Assembly: GCF_001426485.1 (NCBI RefSeq)
Contig: NZ_LMET01000001.1
Coordinates: 1,669,609-1,733,608 of the forward strand
DNA: 64,000 bases
Origin: Aeromicrobium sp. Root472D3
GTDB taxonomy: Bacteria; Actinomycetota; Actinomycetes; Propionibacteriales; Nocardioidaceae
Direction: 5' to 3'
In this document: piece by piece, positions 9,745-18,086 of the stretch
How positions within the stretch are numbered: position 1 is the first letter of the stretch
Layout: each line of letters starts with the position of its first letter
Translations under genes and position numbers: made by a program
The notes under the pieces: generated by a model
Seen by the model: the letters and a program-made list of their open reading frames with translations, nothing else
Databases searched by the model: none
Told to the model about the DNA's origin: nothing

Positions 9745-10401
9745 TCAGGTGCCGGGGGCGACCAGTCCGGTCTCGTAGCCCAGCACGACGAGCTGGACGC
9801 GATCGCGCGACCCGGTCTTGGCCAGGATGCGACCGACGTGCGTCTTGACGGTCGCCTCGGCGAGGAACAGCTCGGCCGAGATCTCGCGGTTGGACCGCCC
9901 GCGGGCGATCATCCCGAGCACCTCGCGCTCGCGCGCCGTCAGTGGCGCCAGCCGCACGTCGTGGTCGGGATCGGCGGCGGTCGGGTGGCTGAGGAACCGC
10001 TCGAGCATCCGGCGGGTCGCGCTCGGCGCCACGACGGCGTCCCCGGCGTGCACGTCGCGCACCGCCGCGAGCAGGACCTCGGGCGGGGCGTCCTTGAGCA
10101 GGAACGCCGACGCACCCGCCCGCAGGGCGTCGTGGACGTACTCGTCGAGGTCGAACGTCGTCAGCACGACGACGCGCGGACGCTCGCCCCGCGCGGCCAG
10201 GGCGCGGGTGGCCTCGACGCCGTCCATGCGGGGCATGCGGACGTCCATCAGCACGATGTCGGCGGCCGTCGCGGCGAGCCGCTCGACGGCCTCGGCACCG
10301 TCGCCGGCCTCGCCGACGACCTCCATGTCGTCCTGCGACTCGATCAGCATGCGGAAGCCGGCCCGGACGAGCTGCTGGTCGTCGACCAGGAAGACCTTCA
10401 C
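9745..10401 (-). CDS. NarL/LuxR-family response regulator
   Basis: 218-residue DNA-binding response regulator. The receiver domain has the acidic pair D7-D8, phosphoacceptor D53 (IVLMDVRMPRMD) and the conserved lysine in FLLKDAP; the C-terminal LuxR helix-turn-helix is seen in LTAREREVLGMIARGRSNREISAELFLAEATVKTHVGRIL. The GTG start overlaps the stop of the kinase gene by four bases (GTGA), so kinase and regulator are made together. The ABC exporter genes immediately downstream on the same strand are the obvious candidate targets (inference). Confidence 0.93.
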   Translation of the reverse strand: MKVFLVDDQQLVRAGFRMLIESQDDMEVVGEAGDGAEAVERLAATAADIVLMDVRMPRMDGVEATRALAARGERPRVVVLTTFDLDEYVHDALRAGASAFLLKDAPPEVLLAAVRDVHAGDAVVAPSATRRMLERFLSHPTAADPDHDVRLAPLTAREREVLGMIARGRSNREISAELFLAEATVKTHVGRILAKTGSRDRVQLVVLGYETGLVAPGT

Positions 10402-11564
10402 GGGCGCTCCCTCGGCGGCTGCAGGGGCACGACGGCCGTCACGCGGAACCCGCCGCCGGGCCGGGGACCGGCCTCGACCTCTCCCTCGTGGACCGCGATG
10501 CGCTCGCGGATGCCGACGATGCCGTGCCCCTGGCCGTCGTCGGCGGCCGACGAGCCACGTCCGTCGTCGTCGACGCGGATGCGGACCGTGTCGGTCGTGA
10601 CGTGCACCTCGACCGACGCCGACACGTCCGGGCCGGCGTGCTTGAGCGTGTTGGTGAGCGCCTCCTGCACGATGCGGTACGTCGTCAGGCCCGTGGCGAC
10701 GTCGAGGCGCGTCAGGTCGCCCGCGACGTCGAGCTCGACGGGCAGTCCGCTGACGCGCAGCTGGGTGACGAGGTCGGCGAGGTCGCCGGCCCCGGGCACG
10801 GGGGCCAGGGCCGTGTCGGCGGTCTCGTCGCGCAGCAGGCCCAGCAGCTTGCGCATCTCGGTCAGCGACGACCGCCCCGTCGCCGAGATGGTGCGCAGCG
10901 TCTCGACGGCCTGCTCGGGACGACGGCGGGACGCGTAGAGCGCTCCGTCGGCCTGCACGACCATGACCGAGAGGCTGTGGGCGACGACGTCGTGCATCTC
11001 GCGGGCGATGCGGGCACGCTCGGCGGCCGTCGCGATCTGCGCCTGCTGGGCGGCGTCGCGCTCGAGCTGCGCGGCACGCTCCTCCAGGGTCGCGACGTAC
11101 GCGCGGCGCGTGCGCGCCAGGTAGCCCAGCAGCCAGGAGGCGAAGGCGATCGTCGCCAGCGACGTCAGCGAGAAGACGTACGACCGGGCGTCGCTGAACT
11201 CCCCGAGCCAGTCCTCCGTCGCGACGACCGCACCGAGCAGGCCCGTCGCGAGTCCTGCCCACACCGCCCACCGCGGCCCGTACGCGGCGATGGCGTAGAG
11301 CCCGAAGAGCAGGGCCACGTCGCCGTAGAGCGTCGTGTCGGTCAGCAGCACCTGGGCGAGCAGCATCAGGCCGATCGCCGTGAACGAGACGACGGGAGCA
11401 CGTCGGCGCAGCACGAGGGGCGCGACCAGGACGGCGCTGACCAGCAGATCGGCCTGTGACGAGGCAGCCCCGATCACGAGCGGGACGACCAGCAGCACGC
11501 CGACCAGCAGGACGTCGAATCCCACGGAGTCCAGCGCCCGGTGGAGCCGTGACCGTCCGTGCAT
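10398..11564 (-). CDS. sensor histidine kinase (HisKA_3 type)
   Basis: 388-residue membrane sensor kinase, partner of the regulator it overlaps. About five hydrophobic segments lie between residues 15 and 150 with almost no extracytoplasmic loop, as in DesK-like or intramembrane-sensing kinases. A short coiled coil leads into the HisKA_3 dimerisation helix with H191 in AREMHDVVAHSLSVM; the ATPase domain has QEALTNTLKHAG (N box) and RVDDDGRG. The chosen ATG lies seven bases after TAGGCT with no Shine-Dalgarno, so the operon message is probably leaderless. An upstream in-frame start would overlap that hexamer. Confidence 0.9.
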   Translation of the reverse strand: MHGRSRLHRALDSVGFDVLLVGVLLVVPLVIGAASSQADLLVSAVLVAPLVLRRRAPVVSFTAIGLMLLAQVLLTDTTLYGDVALLFGLYAIAAYGPRWAVWAGLATGLLGAVVATEDWLGEFSDARSYVFSLTSLATIAFASWLLGYLARTRRAYVATLEERAAQLERDAAQQAQIATAAERARIAREMHDVVAHSLSVMVVQADGALYASRRRPEQAVETLRTISATGRSSLTEMRKLLGLLRDETADTALAPVPGAGDLADLVTQLRVSGLPVELDVAGDLTRLDVATGLTTYRIVQEALTNTLKHAGPDVSASVEVHVTTDTVRIRVDDDGRGSSAADDGQGHGIVGIRERIAVHEGEVEAGPRPGGGFRVTAVVPLQPPRERP

Positions 11565-11571
11565 GGGGCCC

Positions 11572-11577
11572 AGCCTA
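11572..11577 (-). promoter_or_regulatory. -10 hexamer of the kinase-regulator operon
   Basis: TAGGCT on the minus strand, seven bases before the kinase ATG at 11564. Confidence 0.45.
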
Positions 11578-11654
11578 GTGACGACCCGGCGGCACCGCGT
11601 CCACCCGTGGGATGACCTCACGGGCCGAGCGGGTGCCCTACGCTGGGCACGAGA

Positions 11655-11840
11655 TCAGGCAGCGACCTTCGAGCGCGATTTCGAGGAGGACTTCTTGCCC
11701 TTGCCGTCGACCTTCCCGTCGACCTTGACGAGCCGGCGCTTCTTGACGGTGTAGCCGTCGGGCAGCGTGCCCTCCTTCATCATGCGAAGGGGGCAGCGCT
11801 TGCAGGCGGGCTTGTCGCTGCAGCACTTCTTCTTCGGCAT
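11655..11840 (-). CDS. small Cys-rich basic protein (CC-x5-CxxCP)
   Basis: 61-residue protein starting MPKKKCCSDKPACKRCPLRMM. Four cysteines in the first 17 residues, in the order CC-x5-C-x2-C, could hold zinc or another metal, and the C-terminal half is a run of Lys, Ser and Arg (GKGKKSSSKSRSKVAA). Short proteins with this Cys pattern are common in actinobacteria but have no known role. A GTG at 11849 would add three residues. It is divergent from the ferritin gene, and the iron box between them lies only 28 bases from its ATG, so iron control of this gene is possible. Confidence 0.65.
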   Translation of the reverse strand: MPKKKCCSDKPACKRCPLRMMKEGTLPDGYTVKKRRLVKVDGKVDGKGKKSSSKSRSKVAA

Positions 11841-11867
11841 CTTGGGCACGACACCACGATACCAGCG

Positions 11868-11886
11868 TGAGGTGAGGCTCGCCTTA
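11868..11886. promoter_or_regulatory. IdeR/DtxR-like iron box before ferritin
   Basis: The 19-mer TGAGGTGAGGCTCGCCTTA agrees with the iron-box consensus TTAGGTTAGGCTAACCTAA (from memory) at 14 of 19 positions, with the central AGGCT and CCT halves kept. It ends 17 bases before the ferritin ATG. In mycobacteria IdeR with iron activates ferritin (bfrB); a box this close to the start could also repress, so direction of control is open. Confidence 0.7.
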
Positions 11887-11903
11887 TGCGAGAGACTGGA
11901 GAC

Positions 11904-12437
11904 ATGGGACACATGGCAGCACCAGCATTCGTCGAACGGCTCAACGAGCAGATCGGTCACGAGTTCAGCGCGCACCAGCAGTACGTCGCGATCGCGACGT
12001 ACTACGACGCGCTGACGATGCCGCAGATGGCCGCGCTGTTCTACCGGCAGGCCGAGGAGGAGCGCGACCACGCCATGATGATGGTGCAGTACCTCCTCGA
12101 CGCCGACCAGGTGCCGGTCATCCCGGCCCTCCCGGCGCCCCGCGTCGCGTTCGCCGACGTCGTCGAGCCCGTCGCGACGGCCCTCGCGCAGGAGCAGCGC
12201 GTCACCGAGCAGATCTACGAGCTGACCCGCATCGCCCGTGAGCACAGCGACTTCGCGTCCGACCAGTTCATGCAGTGGTTCATCAAGGAGCAGGTCGAGG
12301 AGGTCTCCTCGATGAGCGACCTGCTGGCGGTCGTCACCCGCTCGAAGCACGACTACGAGCGCATCGAGGACTGGGTCGCCCGTGAGGAGACGGGCGGCGA
12401 GAGCGACCCGACCGCGCCGAGGATCGCCGGTGCGTAG
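11904..12437 (+). CDS. non-haem ferritin (BfrB type)
   Basis: Iron-storage protein of 177 residues that would assemble into a 24-subunit cage and oxidise Fe(II). Ferroxidase residues E20 and E53-x-x-H56 stand in EFSAHQQYVAIATYY and QAEEERDHAMMM, and the later FMQWFIKEQVEEV helix matches mycobacterial BfrB closely from memory. No haem-ligand methionine pattern of bacterioferritin was noted. ATG at 11904 is chosen because 11886 lies in the iron box; ATG 11913 is a further possibility, and the GGAG before them is not ideally spaced for either. The stop overlaps the next gene by eight bases. Confidence 0.92.
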   Translation: MGHMAAPAFVERLNEQIGHEFSAHQQYVAIATYYDALTMPQMAALFYRQAEEERDHAMMMVQYLLDADQVPVIPALPAPRVAFADVVEPVATALAQEQRVTEQIYELTRIAREHSDFASDQFMQWFIKEQVEEVSSMSDLLAVVTRSKHDYERIEDWVAREETGGESDPTAPRIAGA

Positions 12438-12870
12438 GGCAGGCGCCGCACTCGTCGCGGTCGCGGCCCTCGTGTCCCTGGCGGCCTGCGGCTCCGGCAC
12501 CGATGGCGACGGGGACGGGCGAGCGCCCGACGGCGACGCGGCCGCGTCCGGCACGTCGCTGACGATCGAGGTCGTGAGCGGCGAGGGCGCCACGCCGAAG
12601 ACGTACCGCCTGACGTGCGACCCGGCCGGGGGAGACCACCCGCAGCCCGAGCAGGCCTGCGACGCGATCGCGGCGGCCGGAGCATCGGTGTTCGAGCCCG
12701 TCCCGTCCGACCGGTCGTGCACCATGGTCTTCGGCGGCCCGCAGACCGCGACGGTCACGGGCACCTACGAGGGCGCCGACGTCGACGCGAGCTTCAGCCG
12801 TCAGGACGGCTGCGAGATCGACCGCTGGGAGAAGCTCGGCACCACGGTGTTCGACCTGCCGCTGCAGTGA
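12430..12870 (+). CDS. SSI-like lipoprotein
   Basis: 146-residue lipoprotein with lipobox LAAC (VRRAGAALVAVAALVSLAACGS). The body resembles the Streptomyces subtilisin inhibitor fold: LTCDPAGGDHPQPEQACDAI, then SCTMVFGGPQTATVTG, then a conserved Cys near the C-terminus, giving the two disulfide pairs of that family. The CTMV segment aligns with the reactive loop CPMV of SSI, so a methionine may occupy the P1 position. Whether it still inhibits proteases is unknown; many actinobacterial relatives are membrane-anchored and uncharacterised. The GTG start overlaps the end of the ferritin gene, so it is probably cotranscribed with it. Confidence 0.75.
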   Translation: MRRAGAALVAVAALVSLAACGSGTDGDGDGRAPDGDAAASGTSLTIEVVSGEGATPKTYRLTCDPAGGDHPQPEQACDAIAAAGASVFEPVPSDRSCTMVFGGPQTATVTGTYEGADVDASFSRQDGCEIDRWEKLGTTVFDLPLQ

Positions 12871-12874
12871 CGCC

Positions 12875-13552
12875 CTAGAACAGGCGCAGTGACGGGTCGT
12901 CGATGCCGCGCAGCTCGTCGTAGTCGACGACGACGCACTCGATGCCGCGGTCGGTCGCCAGCGTCCGAGCCTGGGGCCTGATCTCCTGGGCCGCGAAGAT
13001 GCCGCGCACGGGTCGCAGGGCGGGATCGCGGTTCATCAGCTCGAGGTAGCGGGTCAGCTGCTCGACGCCGTCGATGTCGCCGCGCCGCTTGATCTCGACG
13101 GCCACGGCGGCGTTGGACGCGTCGCGGCACAGCAGGTCGACCGGGCCGATCGCGGTCATGAACTCGCGGCGCACCAGGCTCATGCCCGGTCCGAGGGCCG
13201 TCGTGTGCTCGGCGAGCAGCTCCTGGAGGTGCTTCTCGACGCCGTCCTTGCGCAGGCCGGGGTCGATGCCGAGGTCGTGCGCCGTGTCCTCGAGCACCTC
13301 CTCGATGAGGATGCGCAGGGTGTCGTCGGTCTTGCCGGCCGTGACGGTCCACTCGACGACGCCCTCGTCGGTGACGCCCTCGCGCAGCGTGCACGGCGGG
13401 CTCATCCAGTTGAGCGGCTTGTACGACCCGCCGTCGGAGTGGATCAGCACCGAGCCGTCGTTCTTGACCATGATGAGGCGGGTGGCCAGGGGGAGGTGCG
13501 CCGCCAGGCGTCCGGCGTAGTCGACCTGGCAGCGGGCGATGACCAGTCTCAC
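12875..13552 (-). CDS. nucS: mismatch-specific endonuclease NucS/EndoMS
   Basis: Endonuclease of the non-canonical mismatch repair of actinobacteria, which lack MutS/MutL; it cuts both strands at a mismatch. The 225-residue protein has the N-terminal dimerisation/DNA-binding half and a RecB-like nuclease core with D139, E153 and K155 ([17 protein letters not shown]). It ends SLRLF, the clamp-binding tail typical of NucS. The GTG start overlaps the stop of the upstream lipoprotein gene by four bases, and it converges on the SSI-like lipoprotein gene with a four-base gap. Confidence 0.95.
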   Translation of the reverse strand: MRLVIARCQVDYAGRLAAHLPLATRLIMVKNDGSVLIHSDGGSYKPLNWMSPPCTLREGVTDEGVVEWTVTAGKTDDTLRILIEEVLEDTAHDLGIDPGLRKDGVEKHLQELLAEHTTALGPGMSLVRREFMTAIGPVDLLCRDASNAAVAVEIKRRGDIDGVEQLTRYLELMNRDPALRPVRGIFAAQEIRPQARTLATDRGIECVVVDYDELRGIDDPSLRLF

Positions 13553-13953
13553 TTGAGCCGGGTGGCCGTTCCGAGATTGAACCTCAGCGTGTCGTCGTCG
13601 ACGACCGTGCCCTTGTCGGTGTTGCCGTCGTCGCCGACCAGCGAGACGGTGTCGCCGTCGACCTCGTACTTGCCGGTGCGGAAGTCGATGACGCCCTGGA
13701 AGTCCTCGATGAACGTCCCGTCCTCGACGAGGTGCAGGACGTACTGCTCGGACGGGATCTCCCAGTCACCGCGCAGCGCCACAGCGGCGGGGTCCTGCGG
13801 GTCGACCGACGGGGCCTCGCTGATCGTCGCGGTGGGCGTCGGGGAGGCGGTCGGATCGGCGGCTGCGTCGTCCGAGGAGTCGGAGCCGCACGCGGTCAGC
13901 ACGGTCAGCGCGGCGGCGGTCAGGGCTGTGGCCATCGTCATACGAAGTTTCAT
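13549..13953 (-). CDS. putative lipoprotein
   Basis: Unrecognised 134-residue lipoprotein with lipobox LTAC in [24 protein letters not shown], a Ser/Asp/Pro/Thr-rich linker, and a compact C-terminal domain of beta character ([43 protein letters not shown]) like the small lipocalin-like or Greek-key domains of actinobacterial lipoproteins. A GGGGGAACG before the ATG serves as ribosome site. The stop overlaps the nucS start (GTGA), so nucS is translated from the same message even though no functional connection is apparent. A TAGCGT hexamer on the minus strand near 13986 may be its -10 box. Confidence 0.7.
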   Translation of the reverse strand: MKLRMTMATALTAAALTVLTACGSDSSDDAAADPTASPTPTATISEAPSVDPQDPAAVALRGDWEIPSEQYVLHLVEDGTFIEDFQGVIDFRTGKYEVDGDTVSLVGDDGNTDKGTVVDDDTLRFNLGTATRLK

Positions 13954-14022
13954 CGTTCCCCCTAGGGCGGCAGGCAGGGCCACGCTAGTGTGTCACGACC
14001 GCTTTATTACTGAGGAGTAGCC

Positions 14023-15216
<1,194 letters not shown>

Positions 15217-15242
15217 TCCAGCAGCTGCGAGGATCGACTCGA

Positions 15243-15274
15243 CGAGGCCGGTAACCCCAGGGGTACCGGCCTCG
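15243..15274 (+). terminator. terminator after dehydrogenase gene
   Basis: Perfect 11-bp inverted repeat CGAGGCCGGTA/TACCGGCCTCG with a ten-base loop (ACCCCAGGGG), followed by TTGCTG; 26 bases after the stop codon. Confidence 0.75.
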
Positions 15275-15311
15275 TTGCTGTGTGCGGGGGACGTACTCGC
15301 ACAGGAGTCCC

Positions 15312-15659
15312 ATGACGATCAGCAGCCGCGCCCTGCAGGGTGCCCGACTGGTACGGGCCGTGACGCTCGGCGCGGTGCTCGCGCTGCTGGTCGGGCTCGT
15401 CGCCCTCCGCGCCTTCGAGGAGGCGTACGGCCGTGAGGTCACCCGCGTCGTGACGCAGGCCGACGTCATGGGCCTGCCGCTCGCGCGCGCGATCGACCGG
15501 CAGGAGGGGCTGGGCCGCTCGTGCGGCGAGGAGCCGGTGCTCACCGACGTCGTGCTGTACCAGCCGCTCGACTCCGAGGACGTCGTGGTCGTGACGTTCG
15601 ACGAGGCGCTGTCGCGGGCGACGGCCGGGGCCGGGTGGATCCGTCGCTACTGCCGGTGA
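15312..15659 (+). CDS. single-pass membrane protein, unknown
   Basis: 115-residue protein with no recognised family. An N-terminal transmembrane segment (LVRAVTLGAVLALLVGLVALRAF, about residues 13-35) precedes a small extracytoplasmic or cytoplasmic domain with two cysteines (GRSCGEEP and the C-terminal RRYCR) that could form a disulfide. AGGAGTCCC before the ATG is a good ribosome site and fixes the start. It is flanked by a terminator upstream and a separate promoter-like TAGACT downstream, so it is probably its own short transcript. Confidence 0.6.
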   Translation: MTISSRALQGARLVRAVTLGAVLALLVGLVALRAFEEAYGREVTRVVTQADVMGLPLARAIDRQEGLGRSCGEEPVLTDVVLYQPLDSEDVVVVTFDEALSRATAGAGWIRRYCR

Positions 15660-15684
15660 CGTCCGGGCGCCGACCGGGTCGTCC

Positions 15685-15690
15685 TAGACT
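15685..15690 (+). promoter_or_regulatory. -10 hexamer of leaderless gene at 15697
   Basis: TAGACT exactly six bases before the ATG at 15697; no Shine-Dalgarno in between. Confidence 0.5.
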
Positions 15691-15696
15691 GGCGCC

Positions 15697-15963
15697 ATGC
15701 CTCGCCGCCGTGTCGCCCGACCGCCGGCACCCGTGCTGCGGACCAGCTCGGAGGCCCGTGAGCACAAGGCCGACGGCGAGTGGGTCGTCCGCACGCTGCG
15801 CGGCTCATCGACCAAGGAGTACCGCTGCCCGGGCTGCTCGCAGCTGATCCGGGCGGGGCTGCCGCACCTCGTGGTGTGGCCCGTCGAGAAGGCCCTGCTG
15901 AGCGAGGCCGCGATCGACGAACGACGACACTGGCACACCGCCTGCTGGGCGAGGAAGCACTAG
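15697..15963 (+). CDS. small putative zinc-binding protein
   Basis: 88-residue protein common in actinobacteria, where relatives are often labelled ATP/GTP-binding protein without visible reason: no P-loop is present. The visible features are a basic N-terminus, CPGC (residues near 44-47), then HLVVW and a C-terminal RRHWHTACWARKH. The CxxC plus downstream His/Cys could make one zinc site. It ends six bases before the hydrolase start, so the two form an operon, probably driven by the leaderless promoter just before this gene. Confidence 0.7.
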   Translation: MPRRRVARPPAPVLRTSSEAREHKADGEWVVRTLRGSSTKEYRCPGCSQLIRAGLPHLVVWPVEKALLSEAAIDERRHWHTACWARKH

Positions 15964-15969
15964 GACCCC

Positions 15970-16770
15970 ATGACCGAACGCATCCGCGGCAACACCGTCC
16001 TGCCGGCGCGCCGAGAGGCGCTGACGCTCGAGACCGCCGACGGGCTGAGCCTCGTCGGCGAGCTCGCGCTGCCGCTCGACCGTCCGCCCGTCGCGACGAT
16101 GATCTGCCTGCACCCGCTCCCGACGCACGGCGGCATGATGGACAGCCACCTGTTCCGCAAGGCGTCGTACCGCCTGCCCGCGCTGGCCGACATCGCGGTG
16201 CTGCGGTTCAACACGCGCGGCACGTCGAGCGTGCAGGGCACCAGCGAGGGGACGTTCGACAACGGCGTGGGGGAGCGCTTCGACGTCGCCGCGGCCGTCG
16301 AGCACGCCGAGTTCGCCGACCTGCCCGACATCTGGCTGGTCGGCTGGTCGTTCGGCACCGACCTGACGCTGATGTACGGCCTCGAGCCGTCCGTCGCGGG
16401 CATCGTGCTGCTGTCGCCGCCGCTGCGGTACTCGCGTCCCGAGCACCTGGCCGCCTGGGCGGAGTCGGGCAAGCCGGTCACGGCGCTCGTCCCCGAGCAC
16501 GACGACTACCTGCAGCCCGCCGAGGCCCGCGAGCGGTTCGCCGCGATCCCGCAGGCCGAGGTCGTCGGCGTCGACGGCGCCAAGCACCTGTGGGTCGGTG
16601 ACTCCGAGCGGGCGCTCGACGAGATCGTCCACCGGATCGCACCCGACGTCGCGGTGCCCCTGCCGAGCACGTGGGACGGGCCGGTCGAGCGGGCCGACTC
16701 GTCGGCGTACGCCGACCGCACCGTCGCGGCCTTCGCGGACGTGCCGGTGCAGCCGGCGGACCAGCCGTAG
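15970..16770 (+). CDS. alpha/beta hydrolase
   Basis: 266-residue cytoplasmic hydrolase of unknown substrate. The nucleophile elbow is GWSFG with S127; D179 (PEHDDYL) and H206 (AKHLWVG) complete a plausible catalytic triad. HPLPTHGG near residue 48-55 supplies the oxyanion-hole HG region, and RFNTRGT follows the strand order of the fold. The sequence is nearest to the small alpha/beta hydrolases of the dienelactone-hydrolase/UPF0227 sort, which act on esters or thioesters. It shares an operon with the small zinc protein and converges on the DivIVA-like gene. Confidence 0.8.
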   Translation: MTERIRGNTVLPARREALTLETADGLSLVGELALPLDRPPVATMICLHPLPTHGGMMDSHLFRKASYRLPALADIAVLRFNTRGTSSVQGTSEGTFDNGVGERFDVAAAVEHAEFADLPDIWLVGWSFGTDLTLMYGLEPSVAGIVLLSPPLRYSRPEHLAAWAESGKPVTALVPEHDDYLQPAEARERFAAIPQAEVVGVDGAKHLWVGDSERALDEIVHRIAPDVAVPLPSTWDGPVERADSSAYADRTVAAFADVPVQPADQP

Positions 16771-16781
16771 CCGGTCCGCCG
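16754..16781. terminator. hairpin spanning the hydrolase stop
   Basis: Inverted repeat CGGCGGACC/GGTCCGCCG (nine bp, ten-base loop) across the last codons and stop of the hydrolase gene, facing the convergent coiled-coil gene. It could end transcription from both sides; no T-tract. Confidence 0.4.
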
Positions 16782-16792
16782 CCCGCGGGACG

Positions 16793-17959
16793 TCAGCGCG
16801 AGGCGGTCTCGGGCTCGTCGGTGCCGTCGTCGTCCGTGTCGGCGTCGGTGACGTCGGCGCTGGTGTCCGTCTCGTCGTCGTCGTCCGTCTCGTCGTCGGC
16901 GGCGTCACGGCTCGGCGCGGTGCTGGCGGCGTCGGGGGCGAACGTCGCGACGATGTCGCGCAGCTGGCCCATCTGGGCCATGATGCCGTCGCGCTTGCGC
17001 TGCAGCTCCTCGACCTCGGTGCGCAGCGAGCGCGTCTGACGCTCGACGTCGGTCGTGGCACCCAGACGGATCTTCTGTGCCTCGGCGTTGGCGCTCGACA
17101 GCTGCTGGTCGGCCTGGACCTTGGCGTTCTCGAGCAGGCGGGCGGCCTCGGCGGCAGCCGCCTCGCGCGTCGCCGCGGCCTGGGCCATGACGGTGCGGGC
17201 CCGCTCGTCGGCCGCCGCGGCGCGGGTCTCGGAGTCCTGGACGAGCTTGCCGGTCTGCTCCATCGCCGAGGCGTGGTTCTCGGACGCCTCGCGGGCCAGG
17301 CGCTCCTTCTCGACGGCGAGCACGCGGCGCGCCTCGGTGACCTCGCGGTCGGCGGCGGCGCGCGCCTGCTCGACCTCGCGCGTCGCGCCGAGGCGCATGT
17401 TCTGCGCGTCCTGCTCGGCGGCGAGCCGCAGCTGGGCGGCCTCGCGCTCGGCCTGGGCGCGCAGGTCCTCGGTGTGGGCGATCGCGTCGGCGTGCATCGC
17501 CTCGGCGTCCTCGAGCAGCTGCTTGCGCTTCTCCTCGAGCTCGGCGACCGCGCGACCGCGCATCTCCTCGGCGTCGTGGTCGGCGGTGGCGCGCACCATC
17601 GCGGCCTCCTCCTCGGCCTTCTTGAGCAGCTCGTCGGCCTCGCGGGTGGCGCGGTTGCGCACGTCGTCGGCCTCCTGCTCGGCCAGGCCCAGCAGCTGGG
17701 CGGCGTGGTTGCCGAGGCCCGTGTAGCTGGGCGTCTCGACCGCCTCGACGCGCTCGGTCAGCTTCTCGATCGTCTCGCGCAGGTTCTCGTTCTCGCTCTG
17801 GGTCGACCGGATGCTCTCGTGCGCCCGCTGCAGCTCGGCGCTCTGGGTGCGGACCCACGCGTCGACGGCGTCGCTGTCGTAGCCACCGCGGCGCGCCAGC
17901 GGGAACGAGGTGTCGGAGCTGGAGGAGTCGAAGATGGACAGGCCGGGCTGGTCGGACAT
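16793..17959 (-). CDS. DivIVA/FilP-like coiled-coil protein
   Basis: 388-residue cytoskeleton-type protein. The N-terminus (FPLARRGGYDSDAVDAWV, about 19-36) is a DivIVA-like membrane/pole-targeting motif. Residues 40-335 are an almost unbroken Ala/Glu/Arg coiled coil with 51-residue-like periodic elements (repeated AxxMRxxAxxExEQAR patterns), as in Streptomyces Scy and FilP. The tail from about 345 is disordered and strongly acidic (Asp/Thr). A role in polar growth, chromosome positioning or cell-shape control is inferred from family. It is transcribed alone, between a convergent hydrolase and the terminator of ccr. Confidence 0.8.
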   Translation of the reverse strand: MSDQPGLSIFDSSSSDTSFPLARRGGYDSDAVDAWVRTQSAELQRAHESIRSTQSENENLRETIEKLTERVEAVETPSYTGLGNHAAQLLGLAEQEADDVRNRATREADELLKKAEEEAAMVRATADHDAEEMRGRAVAELEEKRKQLLEDAEAMHADAIAHTEDLRAQAEREAAQLRLAAEQDAQNMRLGATREVEQARAAADREVTEARRVLAVEKERLAREASENHASAMEQTGKLVQDSETRAAAADERARTVMAQAAATREAAAAEAARLLENAKVQADQQLSSANAEAQKIRLGATTDVERQTRSLRTEVEELQRKRDGIMAQMGQLRDIVATFAPDAASTAPSRDAADDETDDDDETDTSADVTDADTDDDGTDEPETASR

Positions 17960-18017
17960 GCGGATCCCATTCGTCGCGAGCGGAGGAGAGGTCTGGTGCG
18001 ACCCAGACTACCCGCCG

Positions 18018-18060
18018 AAAAAGGGCGCACGAACGGCTCGTGTCGGCCGTCCGCGCGCCC
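18018..18060 (-). terminator. rho-independent terminator of ccr
   Basis: On the minus strand a near-perfect GC-rich hairpin (GGGCGCGCGGACGGC pairing with GCCGTTCGTGCGCCC, 18023-18060) is followed directly by TTTTT. It lies 26 bases after the ccr stop and is the clearest classical terminator in the window. Confidence 0.85.
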
Positions 18061-18086
18061 CTCCACGGTGCGGGTGCGGTGCTGGG

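Noticed and set aside
14007-14020. A TTAC-N6-GTAG element before the 3-hydroxyacyl-CoA dehydrogenase gene, resembling the meaA/ccr operator
   Set aside because: The right half has one mismatch in four core bases, the arms do not extend, and the spacer is the ribosome site itself; too weak to count as a fourth site.
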